Shown: in pieces, positions 8,968 through 16,699 of the stretch
Layout: each line of letters opens with the position of its first letter
Numbering within the stretch: the stretch's first letter is position 1
Assembly (NCBI GenBank): GCA_900317765.1
Contig: ONID01000004.1
Span: forward strand, 1-41,546
Length of the DNA stretch: 41,546 nt
Reading direction: 5' to 3'
DNA from: an uncultured Eubacteriales bacterium
Lineage (GTDB): Bacteria; Bacillota; Clostridia; Oscillospirales; Acutalibacteraceae
The notes under the pieces: generated by a model
Databases searched by the model: none
The model's input: only the letters and a program-made list of their open reading frames with translations
What the model was told of the DNA's origin: nothing
Program-made: the position numbers and the translations under genes

Positions 8968-10068
8968 TTATGTAAAGCCTTTGAGCTTGCTGCTTCGTGT
9001 GACGTGTCTGAGCTTGCGAATCGCCTTGACCTCGATCTGTCTGATGCGCTCGCGGGTGACGTCAAACTGCTTGCCGACTTCCTCGAGGGTGTGGCATCTG
9101 CCGTCTTCCAGTCCGTAACGCAGACGGATGACCTCCGCTTCGCGCTCGGTGAGCGTGTCGAGTACGTCGGAAATGAGGTCGTGGAGGATCATATTGCCCA
9201 CTGCGTCTTCCGGGGCTGCCTGTACCTCATCCTTGATAAAGTCGCCCAAATGGCTGTCCTCTTCTTCGCCGATAGGCGTTTCGAGAGAAACCGGTTCCTG
9301 AGAAATACGGATGATCTCGCGCACCTTCTCGACGTCCATGTCCAGAAGAGCTGCGATTTCCTCCGGACGGGGTTCCTTTTCGTTTTCGGCTGTCAGCTGC
9401 GCCTTGGCACGCTTGACTTTATTGATTGTTTCCACCATGTGAACGGGTATGCGAATCGTTCTCGCCTGGTCTGCGATGGCTCTTGTAATCGCCTGACGGA
9501 TCCACCATGTCGCATAGGTGGAAAATTTGAAGCCCTTGCTCGGGTCGAATTTCTCAACAGCCTTGATGAGTCCTAAATTGCCCTCCTGAATGAGATCGAG
9601 AAATTGCAGACCGCGGTTCATGTACCTTTTGGCGATGCTGACCACGAGTCTGAGGTTGGCTTCGCTGAGTCGCTTTTTTGCCTCTTTGTCGCCCGCCATG
9701 ATTTTTTCGGCAAGCTCCTTTTCCTCCTCGTTGGTAAGCAGCGTGATCTGTCCTATGTCCCTGAGATATGCCTTGACAGGGTCTTCGATGTAAACGCCCA
9801 TTGCTTCCGCATCGTTGTAGTAATCGTTGGGTCGTTCATCGTCGTCGTTCTCGTTGACTTCCAAGGACTCAATGGAAATATTGTCATCCAAGTCCTCAAT
9901 GATCTCTATGTCCATGTTGTCCAGTCGCATAAAGAAGCTTTCAATTACATCGGGATTTACGTCGACGTCGGCTAATGCATCCATTACTTCCTGCTGGGAA
10001 ATGCTTCCCTTTGCCTTTGCCTTTTCGGCTAATTCCTTGAGAATTGATTTTGCGTTTGTTACTGCCAT
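8968..10068 (-). CDS. rpoD: RNA polymerase sigma-70 factor, RpoD paralogue A
   Basis: 366 residues from ATG 10068. Region 2.4 ([20 protein letters not shown], residues 182-201) is identical in pattern to the housekeeping sigma of Firmicutes, so this is the best candidate for the vegetative factor. An acidic spacer ([15 protein letters not shown]) precedes region 1.2, longer than in copies B and C. Region 4.2 is [18 protein letters not shown], but the tail [12 protein letters not shown] differs from the usual [12 protein letters not shown]. It follows dnaG, the classical position of rpoD. An in-frame TTG at 10080 is disfavoured because the AAAGG site would be too close. The 102 nt gap to dnaG holds a perfect palindrome (10136-10157). 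Confidence 0.96.
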   Translation of the reverse strand: MAVTNAKSILKELAEKAKAKGSISQQEVMDALADVDVNPDVIESFFMRLDNMDIEIIEDLDDNISIESLEVNENDDDERPNDYYNDAEAMGVYIEDPVKAYLRDIGQITLLTNEEEKELAEKIMAGDKEAKKRLSEANLRLVVSIAKRYMNRGLQFLDLIQEGNLGLIKAVEKFDPSKGFKFSTYATWWIRQAITRAIADQARTIRIPVHMVETINKVKRAKAQLTAENEKEPRPEEIAALLDMDVEKVREIIRISQEPVSLETPIGEEEDSHLGDFIKDEVQAAPEDAVGNMILHDLISDVLDTLTEREAEVIRLRYGLEDGRCHTLEEVGKQFDVTRERIRQIEVKAIRKLRHVTRSSKLKGFT

Positions 10069-10135
10069 GTGTCTGATCAACCTTTCGTTGCATTGGGTAT
10101 GTGCTTTGTGTGTTTGCTTAATCTATGTCAAATCG

Positions 10136-10157
10136 CTGATAAAGAATTCTTTATCAG
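10136..10157. promoter_or_regulatory. Perfect 22-bp palindrome between dnaG and rpoD copy A
   Basis: CTGATAAAG, AATT, CTTTATCAG: 9-bp arms around a self-complementary four-base centre. It lies just past the dnaG stop. It has no U-tract on the minus strand, so it is not a standard terminator; an RNA hairpin for processing or stability, or an operator, are possible. A TTGACA lies next to it on the minus strand but no -10 follows at 15-19 nt. Confidence 0.6.
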
Positions 10158-10170
10158 GACAGAATGAGCG

Positions 10171-11922
10171 TCAGCTCTTTTTCTTGCGGAGAATGCTCAT
10201 TTGTTTGAGCAGCTCGTCCGATGTGAGCTTTGCCGCTTCCTGCGGTTTGGGTGTGAAATGGGCGCTTCGGATGACGTCAATAAGAGTGTTGAAGTCTCCC
10301 GCTCCGACGGAGTCGTCGCTGTTGATGATCTTGACGATCTCGGATATCTCCGTTTCGCTGAAATGAGGCGTCAGCAGTGAAACGCTGACCTCCTGACCGG
10401 ATTCGTGCAATTCGATGAATTGGGTATAGATTCTGCGTCCGAAATCGGTGACAAACTGTTCCGGAGGCAATTCTTTTGCCGCTGCGGGAATCTTGTCCTG
10501 ATGCCTGAAAAGTATGGAAATCAGGGCGTATTCGGCATTGGACGCCTTGAGGTTGGCGCTGCGTTCGGGATTTACCTTGCTGCCGATGCCTGCGGTGTTT
10601 TTTGCCATTTCCCGGAATTCCTGTTCCTTTTCCGCCCGGATTCTCCTGCGTGCCGATGCGTCCGCCTGGCTGAGCACCGCGGTTTTCTCGATGCCGAGCC
10701 TGTCCGCAATGCGTCCCGCGTAGACCTCGCGCTCGAGTGTGCCGAGACTGCTGAGGTATTCGCAGACCTCCCTGAGGTAGTGCAGCCTGCCGTCGTCGGT
10801 GGAAATGTCGAATTTGGACGCTATGCGCATGATGCTGTATTCGATGTCGTTCGTGCAGCCGTCGAGCAGCAATTTAAAACGCTCGGGACCGTATTTTTTG
10901 ATAAATTCATCGGGGTCCTTCGCGCCCGTAATTTGCAGCACCCGGACGTCCAGTCCTTCTTCCTTCATGATGGGAATGGAACGGGCGATGGATTTCTGTC
11001 CCGCCTCGTCTCCGTCCTGGGAAAGCACCACGCGGTCGGCGTATTTGTGAAGCACGCGTGCCTGCTGCGGCGTCACGGCTGTTCCGAGAGCCGCCACGGC
11101 ATTTTCAAAGCCCGCCTGATGAAGGGCGATGACGTCCATATATCCTTCGCAAAGGATCAGCTCCCGGGTTTTGCAGTTTTTGGCAATGTTCATGGCAAAA
11201 AGATGGTTGGTCTTCTTGTAGATGAGGGTGTCGCTTGTGTTGACGTACTTGCCGCCCGCAGCGTCTTCGGTAAACCGCCTGCCGCCGAAGGCCACCACAT
11301 TGCCCTGCAAATCGATGATCGGAAACATCACCCTGTTGCGGAACCGGTCGATCACACCGCCTTTGCGGGAGGAATATCCGAGATCGGCGGCGAGAATCTC
11401 GTCCCGCTTGTATCCCAGTTGCTCCAGATGACGCGACAGCAGATCCCAGCCGTCAGGCGACCAGCCTAATCCGAAACGTCGGATGGTTTCATCGGTCAGC
11501 CCGCGGGAATGGAAGTATTCCAGCGCTTTTTTTCCCGCAGGAGAGTATAACGAACGATAAAAGAATCTGCCCGCTTCGCGGTTCTGCTCACGTATCCGCA
11601 GCCGCATATGCGACAGCCCGTCGTTTTTCCCCTCCTCGGGAATGGCAATTCCTGCGCGGTTGGCAAGAAACTTGATGGCCTCGACGTAATCGAGGTTTTC
11701 AATCCTCCGGATGAAGCCGATCACGTCACCGCCTGCCTGACAGCCGAAGCAGTAAAAGGACGCCGTATCGGAATATACCGTAAAAGATGGCGTTTTTTCG
11801 GAGTGAAAGGGGCACAGCCCCTTGGAATTGCGCCCGCTCCGCTTGAGCGAAACATATCCGCCGATCACATCGGTGATGTCATTTCTTTCCTTGACTTCAT
11901 TAATAAATTCCTGCGAAAGCAA
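10171..11922 (-). CDS. dnaG: DNA primase
   Basis: 583 residues. The zinc-binding domain is clear (CPFHSEKTPSF and YCFGCQAGGDVIGFI), followed by the RNA polymerase core with TOPRIM motifs (LCEGYMDVIALHQAG; VVLSQDGDEAGQKS) and a C-terminal helicase-binding domain. DnaG lays down RNA primers at the fork with the DnaB helicase. I set the start at TTG 11922 (LSQEFINEVKERNDI, matching the family N-terminus) because AAAGGAG lies 7 nt upstream of it; the ATG at 11952 would put this ribosome site inside the gene. It lies between dgt and the sigma genes, the classical macromolecular-synthesis arrangement. Confidence 0.97.
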   Translation of the reverse strand: MLSQEFINEVKERNDITDVIGGYVSLKRSGRNSKGLCPFHSEKTPSFTVYSDTASFYCFGCQAGGDVIGFIRRIENLDYVEAIKFLANRAGIAIPEEGKNDGLSHMRLRIREQNREAGRFFYRSLYSPAGKKALEYFHSRGLTDETIRRFGLGWSPDGWDLLSRHLEQLGYKRDEILAADLGYSSRKGGVIDRFRNRVMFPIIDLQGNVVAFGGRRFTEDAAGGKYVNTSDTLIYKKTNHLFAMNIAKNCKTRELILCEGYMDVIALHQAGFENAVAALGTAVTPQQARVLHKYADRVVLSQDGDEAGQKSIARSIPIMKEEGLDVRVLQITGAKDPDEFIKKYGPERFKLLLDGCTNDIEYSIMRIASKFDISTDDGRLHYLREVCEYLSSLGTLEREVYAGRIADRLGIEKTAVLSQADASARRRIRAEKEQEFREMAKNTAGIGSKVNPERSANLKASNAEYALISILFRHQDKIPAAAKELPPEQFVTDFGRRIYTQFIELHESGQEVSVSLLTPHFSETEISEIVKIINSDDSVGAGDFNTLIDVIRSAHFTPKPQEAAKLTSDELLKQMSILRKKKS

Positions 11923-11980
11923 GCGATAACTCCTTTCTTTATGACTATTCATTATTCATTTAGCGAGCGAACGCGAGCGC

Positions 11981-13024
11981 TCAGGTGTCCCATCCTTTGG
12001 GAATGAAGATGTCTTTGTAGAGTTCGACGGCGTAGGTGTCGCTCATGCCGGCGATAAAGTCGGCGACGGCGCGCTTGATGCCGTCATCCCGCATGATCTG
12101 GCGGTATTCGCCGGGAACCTTGGCGGGATGGTTGCAGAGATAATGGAAGAGAATTTCGATCATGTCCTCCGCCTTGCCTTCTTCGGCTTTGGCTTTGCTG
12201 CCCTTGTAGACGCTGCGGTAGAGAAAATCGTGCAGCTCGTAGAATGCCTTGGAAAACTCCTCCGACATGCCGATGTTTCCTTCCGGGCTGTTCTGGTATA
12301 CGTTGAGGATCATGTTGTTGATGCGCATGGAACTGCCTGTGCCGAGAATTTCCCGGAGATGTGCAGGAATATCCTGCTCACTGAGAATGCCTGCGCGTAT
12401 GCTGTCGTCGATGTCGTGATTCATGTAGGCGATCTTGTCGGCAATGCGCACGATTCTGCCCTCCGGGGTGAATGCCTCGGGACCTTTGGTGTGACACTGG
12501 ATGCCGTCGCGCACTTCTTTGGTGAGGTTGAGTCCCTTTCCGTCGTTTTCCAGCTTTTCCACCACGCGCACGCCCTGTTCATAATGCCTGAATCCGCCGT
12601 AGGAAGCAAGCATGATGTCCAGCACTCTCTCGCCGGCATGTCCGAACGGCGTGTGCCCGAGATCGTGTCCCAGTGAGATCGCTTCCGTGAGGTCTTCATT
12701 CATCCGCAGCGCACGCGCAATGCCCCTTGCGATCTGCGCAACCTCGAGCGTATGAACCAGTCTTGTGCGGTAATGGTCGTTGCCGGGAGCGAGATAGACC
12801 TGGGTCTTGTGCTTCAGTCGCCTGAACGCCTTGCAGTGAATGATCCTGTCCCTGTCGCGCTGAAAGACCGTTCGCATTCCGCAGGGAGGCTCCTTGCGGT
12901 CCCGTCCGAGTGAATGGCAGGAAAGCGTGGCAAAAGGCGAAAGCGTCATCTTTTCGAGCATCTCTGTCTGTTCCCGGATGCCTAAGCTTTTATCCAGCAG
13001 GCAGCCTCTTTCAGAATCGTTCAT
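11981..13024 (-). CDS. dgt: dGTP triphosphohydrolase-like protein (HD domain)
   Basis: 347 residues. The HD metal site is visible: RLVHTLEVAQIARGIAR, then LGHDLGHTPFGHAGE, then the later Asp of YMNHDIDD. The N-terminal RDRDRIIHCKAFRRLKHKTQV block is typical of deoxyguanosinetriphosphate triphosphohydrolase-like proteins, which cleave dNTPs to deoxynucleosides and triphosphate. The start follows AGGGGG at 7 nt. It is the first gene of the dgt-dnaG-rpoD unit; a TATAAT at 13072-13077 upstream has no clear -35 partner. The N-terminus lists 30 extra residues before the conserved core, as in Clostridia homologues. Confidence 0.94.
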   Translation of the reverse strand: MNDSERGCLLDKSLGIREQTEMLEKMTLSPFATLSCHSLGRDRKEPPCGMRTVFQRDRDRIIHCKAFRRLKHKTQVYLAPGNDHYRTRLVHTLEVAQIARGIARALRMNEDLTEAISLGHDLGHTPFGHAGERVLDIMLASYGGFRHYEQGVRVVEKLENDGKGLNLTKEVRDGIQCHTKGPEAFTPEGRIVRIADKIAYMNHDIDDSIRAGILSEQDIPAHLREILGTGSSMRINNMILNVYQNSPEGNIGMSEEFSKAFYELHDFLYRSVYKGSKAKAEEGKAEDMIEILFHYLCNHPAKVPGEYRQIMRDDGIKRAVADFIAGMSDTYAVELYKDIFIPKGWDT

Positions 13025-13071
13025 GTTCAGACCCCCTTTGTAACAAACCGGATTATTTTGTCTGTCACAAT

Positions 13072-13077
13072 ATTATA
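13072..13077 (-). promoter_or_regulatory. Possible -10 element upstream of dgt
   Basis: TATAAT on the minus strand, about 50 bp before the dgt start. I find no good -35 at 16-19 nt, so this is tentative. Confidence 0.35.
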
Positions 13078-13149
13078 TACGAAATGACGCTTGCTTTTCC
13101 CTTTGTAAAAAAAACGAATTTACAATTTATTAATAATATTTTCGTTTCA

Positions 13150-13190
13150 AGAAAAGTAATACCGTCGCTTTAATGCTACACAAGCGACGG
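13150..13190 (-). terminator. Terminator after the small membrane protein gene
   Basis: Nine-bp arms CCGTCGCTT and AAGCGACGG around an 11-nt loop; the minus strand then reads TATTACTTTTCTTG, a broken U-run. It isolates the small membrane gene from dgt. Confidence 0.65.
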
Positions 13191-13204
13191 CAGAAATCAA
13201 CGAT

Positions 13205-13573
13205 TCAGAATTCATTGTAAAAATTGATCAGCAGTGCCAATGTGAGGATTGCCATGAAAGCCGGAATAGCCACGCTATACGTCCTCCGTGTGGTGTTCCG
13301 CCTGAAACGGGACTTTGCAATCGCAATGGCGATGGCGCATCCTGCCACGCAAGCAGCAACGTCAAAAGCCGTGACAACAGACATGACGGCTGCCGGTTCC
13401 TTCATCATTCCACCGGCTTTCAAAAGCCGGATGATCAGCGTGCCGATAATGTGCCCCGACGGCACCATCGCAACTGGCAAAAGGGACAGCCCGATTTTTT
13501 TGTAGCCGTTTCGTATGCACATGTATGACGAAATAAGAACGATTATCAGTATGGCAACACATGTCTTGATCAT
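13205..13573 (-). CDS. Small membrane protein of unknown function
   Basis: 122 residues with four hydrophobic segments (about residues 2-18, 28-50, 60-84 and 98-118) and a basic loop KSRFRRNTTRR before the last one. I do not recognise a family. The start is chosen at ATG 13573: AGGAG lies 10 nt upstream, and the promoter at 13615-13643 would start RNA near 13608, leaving no room for a ribosome site before the ATG at 13600. It is a single-gene unit with its own consensus promoter and terminator, oriented away from nusB. Confidence 0.7.
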   Translation of the reverse strand: MIKTCVAILIIVLISSYMCIRNGYKKIGLSLLPVAMVPSGHIIGTLIIRLLKAGGMMKEPAAVMSVVTAFDVAACVAGCAIAIAIAKSRFRRNTTRRTYSVAIPAFMAILTLALLINFYNEF

Positions 13574-13614
13574 ATTCTCAGCACTCCTGTATTTCTTCAT
13601 TCAATATAAACACT

Positions 13615-13643
13615 ATTATATTGAATGAAAGCGGAGTTGTCAA
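13615..13643 (-). promoter_or_regulatory. Consensus promoter for the small membrane protein gene
   Basis: Minus strand TTGACA, exactly 17 nt, TATAAT: a full consensus sigma-A promoter. The predicted RNA start near 13608 supports the internal ATG of the gene below. Confidence 0.85.
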
Positions 13644-13736
13644 GTATCAAAAATCAGATTTCGATGAGAGTTGCGGCAATTGTTTTATCTATAAATGAAT
13701 AAAAAATGAATAAAAATAAAAATCCACATAAAAGTG

Positions 13737-13766
13737 TTGTTAATGGCGTATGAAGTGTGATATAAT
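13737..13766 (+). promoter_or_regulatory. Promoter for the nusB-recN cluster
   Basis: TTGTTA, 18 nt, TATAAT, with TG two bases upstream of the -10 (TGTGATATAAT). It lies about 90 bp before nusB and is the only good promoter I see ahead of the cluster. Confidence 0.7.
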
Positions 13767-13854
13767 AATTTCAATAATAACAATGGGATATTATCGGCTG
13801 CTCATGCCGCATGGATAGCAAGCCTGATCAATCTCACGCTTACGGAGGAATACC

Positions 13855-14304
13855 ATGCTTAACAGACGTGAATCAAGGCAACAGGCATTTGAATTTATTT
13901 TTGAAAAATCATTCAACGGCAACGATCCGGAGGAAATTCTCCGCAATGCCGGTGAAGCGAGAGACACGGAGATTTCAGACTACGCCAGAGAGCTTCTCAG
14001 CGGCGTTTATGCACACACGGAGGAAATTGACGGTTACATATCGACCTATTCGGTCAAGAGAAGCATCCGCAGACTGTCAAAGGTGGTTCTTGCCGCACTG
14101 CGGCTTGCCATGTATGAAATTCTTTATGTCGAGGATCTCGACGCCACCATTTCCATCAACGAAGCGGTGGAGCTTACCAAAAAGTTCTCGGGCAGGGACG
14201 AATCGGGATATGTCAACGGCGTGCTCGGCGGTTTTCTCAGGGCCTATGAAGCGGGAGACATCACCAAGCCGCAGCAGGAAGCCTCCGAAGGTGAGGCTCA
14301 ATGA
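13855..14304 (+). CDS. nusB: Transcription antitermination factor NusB
   Basis: 149 residues, all helical in character, with the family landmarks MLNRRESRQQAFEFIFE at the start and LAMYEILYVEDLDATISINEAVELTKKF near the centre (split here only for description). NusB binds boxA RNA with S10/NusE and aids rRNA antitermination and processing. The start has GGAGG 6-7 nt upstream. It overlaps the next gene by ATGA, so the two are translationally coupled. The acidic C-terminal tail (QQEASEGEAQ) is extra. Confidence 0.96.
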   Translation: MLNRRESRQQAFEFIFEKSFNGNDPEEILRNAGEARDTEISDYARELLSGVYAHTEEIDGYISTYSVKRSIRRLSKVVLAALRLAMYEILYVEDLDATISINEAVELTKKFSGRDESGYVNGVLGGFLRAYEAGDITKPQQEASEGEAQ

Positions 14305-15239
14305 GCCGCATCTTAGGCATTGACACAAGCAATTACACCACTTCCGCGGCGCTGTATGACACCGGCGCAGGCGAGATTGTCCAGAGCAAAATGCTGCTTC
14401 CTGTCAAGCCGGGTGAAAAGGGCGTCCGTCAGAGCGACGCGGTATTCCACCACACGGCGCAGCTTCCGCAGGTGATCGCTTCCCTTAAAGAAAAATGCGG
14501 AGGTTTTGAAGGAATCGACGCCATCGGCGTTTCCACCCGTCCGAGGAGTATAGACGGTTCCTACATGCCTTGCTTTACAGTGGGCTCCGGAACGGCGCGG
14601 ATACTGTCGGATGTTCTCGGCGTACCGCTCTTTGCATGCAGTCACCAGGAGGGACACATCGCCGCTGCGCTCTATTCTTCCGGCAGGATGGACCTGATGC
14701 AGGGCAGATTCATTGCCTTCCATGTGTCAGGCGGCACAACCGAGGCCCTTCTGGTCAAAGGCAGCGGAAAGGGCTTCTCGGAAGAGCTGATCGCTTCGTC
14801 GCTCGATCTGAAGGCGGGACAGGCAATTGACAGAACGGCTGTCATGCTGGGACTCCCCTTCCCCGGCGGGATTCACCTCGAAAGACTCGCTCTCCAATGC
14901 GGCGACGTCATCAGATACAAGCCCGCCATGAAGGGCTGCGACTGCTGCCTTTCCGGCATTGAAAACAAATGCTTAAAGCTGCTGAGCGAGGGCGCTTCCA
15001 AGGAATACATCGCCAAATTCTGCCTTACGGCGGTAATGAATTCCATTATGAGCATGACCGACGCTATTCTGGAAGCATACGGCGAGCTGCCGATCATTTA
15101 CGCTGGAGGGGTCATGTCCAACGTCATTATGAAGCGTGAGATTTCATCGAGATACGCGGGCGCGAATTTTGCCGCTCCGGAATTTTCCTGCGACAACGCG
15201 GCGGGAGTCGCTGTTCTTGCGGCGGCGGATATTTTATAA
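14301..15239 (+). CDS. M22/TsaD-like ASKHA-fold protein
   Basis: 312 residues. It has the phosphate-binding start ILGIDTSNYTTSAALYD, the metal-type HQEGH (His115 and His119), SGGTTE and a C-terminal AGGVMSN and CDNAAG, all matching the M22/TsaD (Kae1) architecture. It is shorter than usual bacterial TsaD (about 340) and has SGGTT where TsaD has SGGHT/S, so it looks like the TsaD paralogue found in this operon position in Clostridia rather than the t6A synthase subunit itself. No tsaB, tsaC or tsaE is nearby. Whether it modifies tRNA or has another role is open. It overlaps nusB by 4 nt. Confidence 0.8.
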   Translation: MSRILGIDTSNYTTSAALYDTGAGEIVQSKMLLPVKPGEKGVRQSDAVFHHTAQLPQVIASLKEKCGGFEGIDAIGVSTRPRSIDGSYMPCFTVGSGTARILSDVLGVPLFACSHQEGHIAAALYSSGRMDLMQGRFIAFHVSGGTTEALLVKGSGKGFSEELIASSLDLKAGQAIDRTAVMLGLPFPGGIHLERLALQCGDVIRYKPAMKGCDCCLSGIENKCLKLLSEGASKEYIAKFCLTAVMNSIMSMTDAILEAYGELPIIYAGGVMSNVIMKREISSRYAGANFAAPEFSCDNAAGVAVLAAADIL

Positions 15240-15260
15240 AACAAACTGGCAGGGATCAAT

Positions 15261-16466
15261 TTGGAAGTATTTTCTGTAAGTCAGATCAACAAATACATCA
15301 AGGGGCTGATGGACGGCGACGGCATTCTGCGCGACGTCACGGTGTCGGGTGAGATCTCCAATTTCAAACGGCACAGCTCGGGACACTTTTATTTTTCCGT
15401 CAAGGATCAGGGTTCGGCACTTTCGGCGGCTATGTTCAAATGGCAGAACCGCACGCTGAATTTCCTTCCCGAAAACGGAATGCGGGTGCTCGTGCACGGG
15501 AGAATTTCGGTCTACGAGCCGTCGGGACAGTATCAGATCATCGCCGACAGCATTCAGCCCGACGGAGTGGGCGCTCTGTATGAGCAGTACGAAAGGCTGA
15601 AACGGGCGCTGGAAAGAAAGGGCTATCTTGACCCTTCGCGTAAAAAGCCGATACCGCAGTTTCCGAGGAAGATTGCGGTCATTACCTCCCCCACCGGCGC
15701 GGCGATACGCGACATTCTGAACATTCTGGGCAGACGTTTTCCGCTTGCGCCGATTGACGTCTATCCCTCCGAAGTGCAGGGTGAAAACGCTCCTGCCATG
15801 CTCGCTTCCGCCCTTAACGCAGCCAACCGGAACGCCGACTGCGACGTGATTATCATCGGACGCGGGGGCGGTTCGATGGAGGATCTCTGGGCGTTCAACA
15901 GCGTTGACGTCATCAAGGCGGTGATTGACTCGGAAATCCCGGTCATCTCGGCGGTGGGTCACGAAACCGACTTCACGCTGAGCGATTTTGTCGCCGACCT
16001 GCGCGCACCCACCCCTTCTGCGGCAGCGGAACTGGCGGTGCCGGACAGCGCGGGCGTTCTGAATTACCTGAACAATTATCGGGCAAAGACGGCGGCAGCG
16101 CTCGAAAGAAGAATCACAGGCGGGGAGACGAAGCTCTCTTCGCTGATGAATATGCAGTGCATGAAGAATCCCCTCACCTTTACCGAGAACAAAAGCCGTC
16201 AGCTCGACGAGGTCATTTCACGCATGGAAAGCGCCATGAATGACAGGCTGACGACAGGAGAATCCAACCTCAGAGAGGTTGCTTCAAAGCTTGCCGCGCT
16301 CAATCCCCTTGCGGTGCTGGCAAGGGGTTATTCCGTCGCTTACCGGGAGGATACGCCGCTCAGTTCCGTCAAGGAATTGTCAGAAGGCGACGCCATCAGA
16401 ATCAGATTCAGCGACGGCAGCGCAGACTGCCGCGTGGAAAAAACTTCATTGGAGGAAGTCAAGTAA
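15261..16466 (+). CDS. xseA: Exodeoxyribonuclease VII large subunit
   Basis: 401 residues. An N-terminal OB-fold (SVSQINKYIKGLMDGDG, VSGEISNFKRHSSGHFYFS) is followed by the catalytic domain with IAVITSPTGAAIRDI, GRGGGSMEDLWAFN and GHETDFTLSDFVADLRAPTP. With XseB it degrades single-stranded DNA to oligonucleotides. It is about 45 residues shorter than the B. subtilis form, the difference lying in the coiled-coil part. The start is TTG at 15261, matching the family N-terminus (MEVFSVSQ), with AGGGA about 7 nt upstream. Confidence 0.96.
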   Translation: MEVFSVSQINKYIKGLMDGDGILRDVTVSGEISNFKRHSSGHFYFSVKDQGSALSAAMFKWQNRTLNFLPENGMRVLVHGRISVYEPSGQYQIIADSIQPDGVGALYEQYERLKRALERKGYLDPSRKKPIPQFPRKIAVITSPTGAAIRDILNILGRRFPLAPIDVYPSEVQGENAPAMLASALNAANRNADCDVIIIGRGGGSMEDLWAFNSVDVIKAVIDSEIPVISAVGHETDFTLSDFVADLRAPTPSAAAELAVPDSAGVLNYLNNYRAKTAAALERRITGGETKLSSLMNMQCMKNPLTFTENKSRQLDEVISRMESAMNDRLTTGESNLREVASKLAALNPLAVLARGYSVAYREDTPLSSVKELSEGDAIRIRFSDGSADCRVEKTSLEEVK

Positions 16467-16467
16467 T

Positions 16468-16698
16468 ATGAACACCAACACAAATAAGCCTGAGAGCTTT
16501 GAAAAGGCCATGCTTCGCTTGGAAGAAATCGCCAATCTCCTGGAGGACGGAGAGGCCGAGCTGGCAAAGTCGCTCGAGCTGTATAAAGAGGGCGCAGAGC
16601 TTGCTGCCTATTGCACCCAGCAGCTCAGGGACGCACGGCAGCAGGTAAACATGCTGTCGAAAGAAAGCTATTCCACTGCCGATAAGGAGGAAAACTGA
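16468..16698 (+). CDS. xseB: Exodeoxyribonuclease VII small subunit
   Basis: 76 residues with the family core SFEKAMLRLEEIANLLEDGE followed by LAKSLELYKEGAELA, a two-helix hairpin. Several copies bind one XseA. It begins one base after the xseA stop, with GGAGGA inside the xseA end as ribosome site, and ends one base before ispA. The frame is embedded in a longer out-of-register reading that starts within xseA; ATG 16468 fits the family length. Confidence 0.96.
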   Translation: MNTNTNKPESFEKAMLRLEEIANLLEDGEAELAKSLELYKEGAELAAYCTQQLRDARQQVNMLSKESYSTADKEEN

Positions 16699-16699
16699 C

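Noticed and set aside
6696-10068. Sigma triplet as an assembly error
   Set aside because: The three genes differ throughout in protein and DNA sequence and in spacer length, so they are not copies made by misassembly.
10405-11469. Long open frame of 354 codons on the plus strand opposite dnaG
   Set aside because: It has no recognisable domain or ribosome site and is the complement of a clear primase gene; codon bias of GC-richer genes opens such frames.
11941-11981. Small repeat-like element (ATTCATTATTCATT and GCGAGCG-AAC-GCGAGCG) between dgt and dnaG
   Set aside because: May be a dispersed small repeat, but one copy in this window cannot show it.
13574-13600. Upstream ATG of the small membrane protein
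   Set aside because: The predicted RNA start near 13608 leaves no ribosome site before it; the ATG at 13573 has one.
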